From contig CAJULE010000002.1 in the NCBI GenBank assembly GCA_910587445.1, positions 52,682 through 116,681 on the forward strand: DNA of 64,000 nucleotides, read 5' to 3'. Shown here in pieces: positions 62,435-64,000 of the stretch. The position numbers and the translations under genes were made by a program. Within the stretch, counting starts at the first letter, position 1. Every line of letters begins with the position of its first letter. A model generated the notes under the pieces. That model saw only the letters and a program-made list of their open reading frames with translations, ran no database searches and was not told where the DNA came from. Origin of the DNA: an uncultured Christensenellaceae bacterium. GTDB lineage: Bacteria > Bacillota > Clostridia > Christensenellales > Pumilibacteraceae.

Positions 62435-63382
62435 ATGCAAAGCATTATGATAGGCGAGCTTTCGCTGTATGAGGTTTTCGCATATTTTTTCATATATGCC
62501 TTTCTCGGTTGGATAGCAGAGGTCGTATATCATGCGCTGAAAGAAGGCAATTTCGCCAATCGCGGATTTTTGAACGGACCGGTATGTCCGATATACGGTG
62601 TCGGCGTTACGGCGATACTTCTCATTCTCGGCACATGGATCGACAAGCCGTGGCTTGTCTTTCTTGTGGGGTTTGTGTTTTGCTCGCTCATAGAATTTAT
62701 CGTAGGGTGGGCGCTCGAAAAATTCTTTCATAATAAATGGTGGGATTACTCCGATAAAAAATTTAACGTCAAGGGATATATCTGTCTCGAGTTTTCGATT
62801 TTGTGGGGACTTGCCGTCGTGCTTGTCGCCGACGTCTTGCATCCTTTGGTAAGAACGTTCGCCGGACTGCTCGGAGAAACAGCGGGAACGGTCGTAATAT
62901 GCGTGCTCGGCGCGATAACGGTTGCCGATATAGTCGTTTCCGTGCTCCAAGTTCTGAAACTGAACAAGAAGCTGAGCGAAATAGACGCCGCCGCAAAGGC
63001 GTTGAGACTCGGCTCCGATTTCATAGGCGGTAAAATATCCGACGCAACCGTAGTAGTCGATAAGGGCGTGGACAAGGTAAAGGAAGCGGCAAGCGAGAAG
63101 CTTGAACCGCTCAAAGAGAAAAAGGAGCGTTTGCTCGATACGATTGCCGCCAAAATGCCGAAGAGACTTTTGAAGGCGTTTCCGTCGCTTTCTTCTCGAG
63201 TCAACCCCGACGCGGTGGCTCTTGCAAAAGAGAGCCTCAAACGCAAAAGGAACAAAAGCAAGGCGGATACCGTTGCGGACGGCGGAGCGGAGAACAACGA
63301 TCACAAGGCAAAAATTCAGGACACGGAAAAGACCGACTCAACAAGTCGGTCTTCGGAAGGCGATATAAGCGTCGACGATTAA
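62435..63382 (+). CDS. CmpB-family (putative ABC-transporter type IV, DUF1113) membrane protein with long charged tail
   Basis: A 315-residue protein. Residues about 10-150 form four or five membrane helices with the family motifs FFIYAFLGWIAEVVYHALKEGNFANRGFLNGPVCPIYG and WWDYSDKKFNVKGYICLEFSILWG. After another hydrophobic segment (about 150-175), residues 180-315 are charged, partly helical and partly disordered. Although the Pfam family is named for ABC transport, no ATPase is adjacent and the function is unknown. GGAGGC precedes the ATG. Its stop codon shares bases with the stop of the convergent gene. Confidence 0.83.
   Translation: MQSIMIGELSLYEVFAYFFIYAFLGWIAEVVYHALKEGNFANRGFLNGPVCPIYGVGVTAILLILGTWIDKPWLVFLVGFVFCSLIEFIVGWALEKFFHNKWWDYSDKKFNVKGYICLEFSILWGLAVVLVADVLHPLVRTFAGLLGETAGTVVICVLGAITVADIVVSVLQVLKLNKKLSEIDAAAKALRLGSDFIGGKISDATVVVDKGVDKVKEAASEKLEPLKEKKERLLDTIAAKMPKRLLKAFPSLSSRVNPDAVALAKESLKRKRNKSKADTVADGGAENNDHKAKIQDTEKTDSTSRSSEGDISVDD
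63327..63353 (-). terminator. Terminator of the thioesterase gene embedded in the opposite gene's 3' end
   Basis: AAGACCGACT (63329-63338) and AGTCGGTCTT (63344-63353) form a perfect ten-base stem with a five-base loop. Read on the minus strand it is followed by TTTT, so it fits termination of the minus-strand gene while being coding sequence on the plus strand. Confidence 0.65.
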
Positions 63383-63885
63383 GCGGTAAAGTTTATTTCA
63401 TGCACGCCGTCGTCGATTAGATAGCACATTTCTTCGTGCGCGTCTACGTTTTGTGCGATCTTCTCGGTGTCGAGTCTTATGTATTTGACGTCTGCGTTTG
63501 CAAGCACGTTTCCGCTTAAATCGATAATTTTACACTCGGCTACGAAAAAGTTCCCGAGTGTTTTCGTTATTATGCCGCGTCCTAACAGTTCCGTGTCGTA
63601 CGGAACGGGTTTTCTGTATTTTGTCTCGAGCGACATGGTCACGCCGAAGCTGTCCTCGCTCAGTTCCTTTGCCCACAGCGCGCGCAGACCCATTTCGTCG
63701 AGCATGGCAGCTATAAGTCCGCCGTGAACGCGCCCGGGGTAACTCTGATGTTGCTCACGATATTTGAAAATCGTCATTACACTGCCGTCTTCCATATTGT
63801 AGAACGGTGCGCGCAGACCGTATTCGTTGTCCATTCCGCATATGATACACATCTTGCTGTTTCTCTGTTTGCCGAGTACTTTCAT
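63379..63885 (-). CDS. Hotdog-fold acyl-CoA thioesterase (PaaI family)
   Basis: A 168-residue protein. The N-terminal CIICGMDNEYGLRAPFY matches the C-x-x-C-G...N-x-x-GL start of this hotdog subgroup. GRVHGGLIAAMLDEMG contains H54 and the catalytic acid pair D63/E64. The remaining beta strands (MSLETKYRKPVPYDTELLGRGII) fit a single hotdog domain. It probably hydrolyses an acyl-CoA; the substrate is unknown. AGGAG lies seven bases before the ATG. The last four bases overlap the convergent gene. Confidence 0.87.
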   Translation of the reverse strand: MKVLGKQRNSKMCIICGMDNEYGLRAPFYNMEDGSVMTIFKYREQHQSYPGRVHGGLIAAMLDEMGLRALWAKELSEDSFGVTMSLETKYRKPVPYDTELLGRGIITKTLGNFFVAECKIIDLSGNVLANADVKYIRLDTEKIAQNVDAHEEMCYLIDDGVHEINFTA

Positions 63886-63920
63886 GACGAACTCCTAAAA
63901 ATGTTTCATATTCCGTACAA

Positions 63921-63942
63921 TAAAACCCCGCATAAGCGGGGC
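63921..63942 (-). terminator. Intrinsic terminator of a gene lying beyond the right edge
   Basis: CCCCGC (63926-63931) and GCGGGG (63936-63941) enclose ATAA; read on the minus strand the stem is followed by TTTTATT. It would end a minus-strand transcript entering from the right, whose coding end is too short here to identify. Confidence 0.7.
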
Positions 63943-64000
63943 ATGGTGCACCAAAGACGATAAAGGTTGAACCTTTAATTCGTCAATAGCCTTGTCGTTA

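Noticed and set aside
63895..64000. Open minus-strand frame entering from the right edge
   Set aside because: At least two frames are possible over about 35 codons, one ending before the terminator; too short to identify or choose.

Overview
The window is one continuous stretch of a bacterial chromosome, roughly half G+C, densely coding, with many short operons headed by clear sigma-A type promoters. The gene set points to a monoderm Clostridia-like Bacillota. The indicators are a complete ntp-type V/A-ATPase operon, the ywlC-ywlE-rpiB neighbourhood, an ECF-transporter S component next to coaX, an alpha2-type glycyl-tRNA synthetase, a fused 2-hydroxyacyl-CoA dehydratase activase, a very cysteine-rich small protein and giant Ig-like surface proteins. 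An uncultured gut Clostridia (Christensenellales-like) is my best guess; this is inference, because no 16S gene or other phylogenetic anchor is present.

Layout. 1-2.3 kb: the end of a tandem AAA+ ATPase and a zinc-ribbon trypsin-like protease. 2.3-6 kb: a previously uncalled 37-residue ORF, inorganic pyrophosphatase, an ABC exporter and two small membrane proteins. 6-17.3 kb: threonylcarbamoyl-AMP synthase, an arginine-phosphatase-like protein, RpiB, then nine V-ATPase genes (F-I-K-E-C-G-A-B-D order) closed by a terminator. 17.3-21.3 kb: a lipoprotein, a membrane protein with a palindrome over its promoter and RBS, gpsA between two palindromic repeat elements, a repeat-rich gap and a YpsA-like protein. 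21.3-41.7 kb: a strong promoter, a leader with three hairpins, one 6333-residue MBG/YDG-type surface protein (19 kb, 30% of the window) and a coupled membrane-anchored coiled-coil protein. 41.8-48.5 kb: glyQS, an aldo/keto reductase, a 65-residue protein with 16 cysteines, a lipoprotein and the operon ecfS-coaX-hom. 48.6-51.8 kb: a second Ig-like surface protein behind a perfect consensus promoter. 51.9-55 kb: an RnlA-like HEPN ribonuclease gene three bases upstream of an unusual CTP synthase homologue. 55-64 kb: purA, an amidohydrolase, a 1439-residue activase, a YcxB-like protein, a CmpB-family membrane protein and a hotdog thioesterase.

Most notable: (a) the RnlA-like HEPN protein keeps all the expected RNase residues (RxxE and Rx4H) but has no RnlB antitoxin. 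It is tightly coupled to a pyrG homologue in which the glutaminase Cys and His, a Mg-binding Asp and the lid segment are all altered. This could be an undescribed two-gene system. (b) The giant surface protein with its structured leader and dedicated downstream partner. (c) A family of palindromic repeats that begin exactly at stop codons on both sides of gpsA.

Many long reading frames antisense to real genes exist because of codon bias and were discarded.
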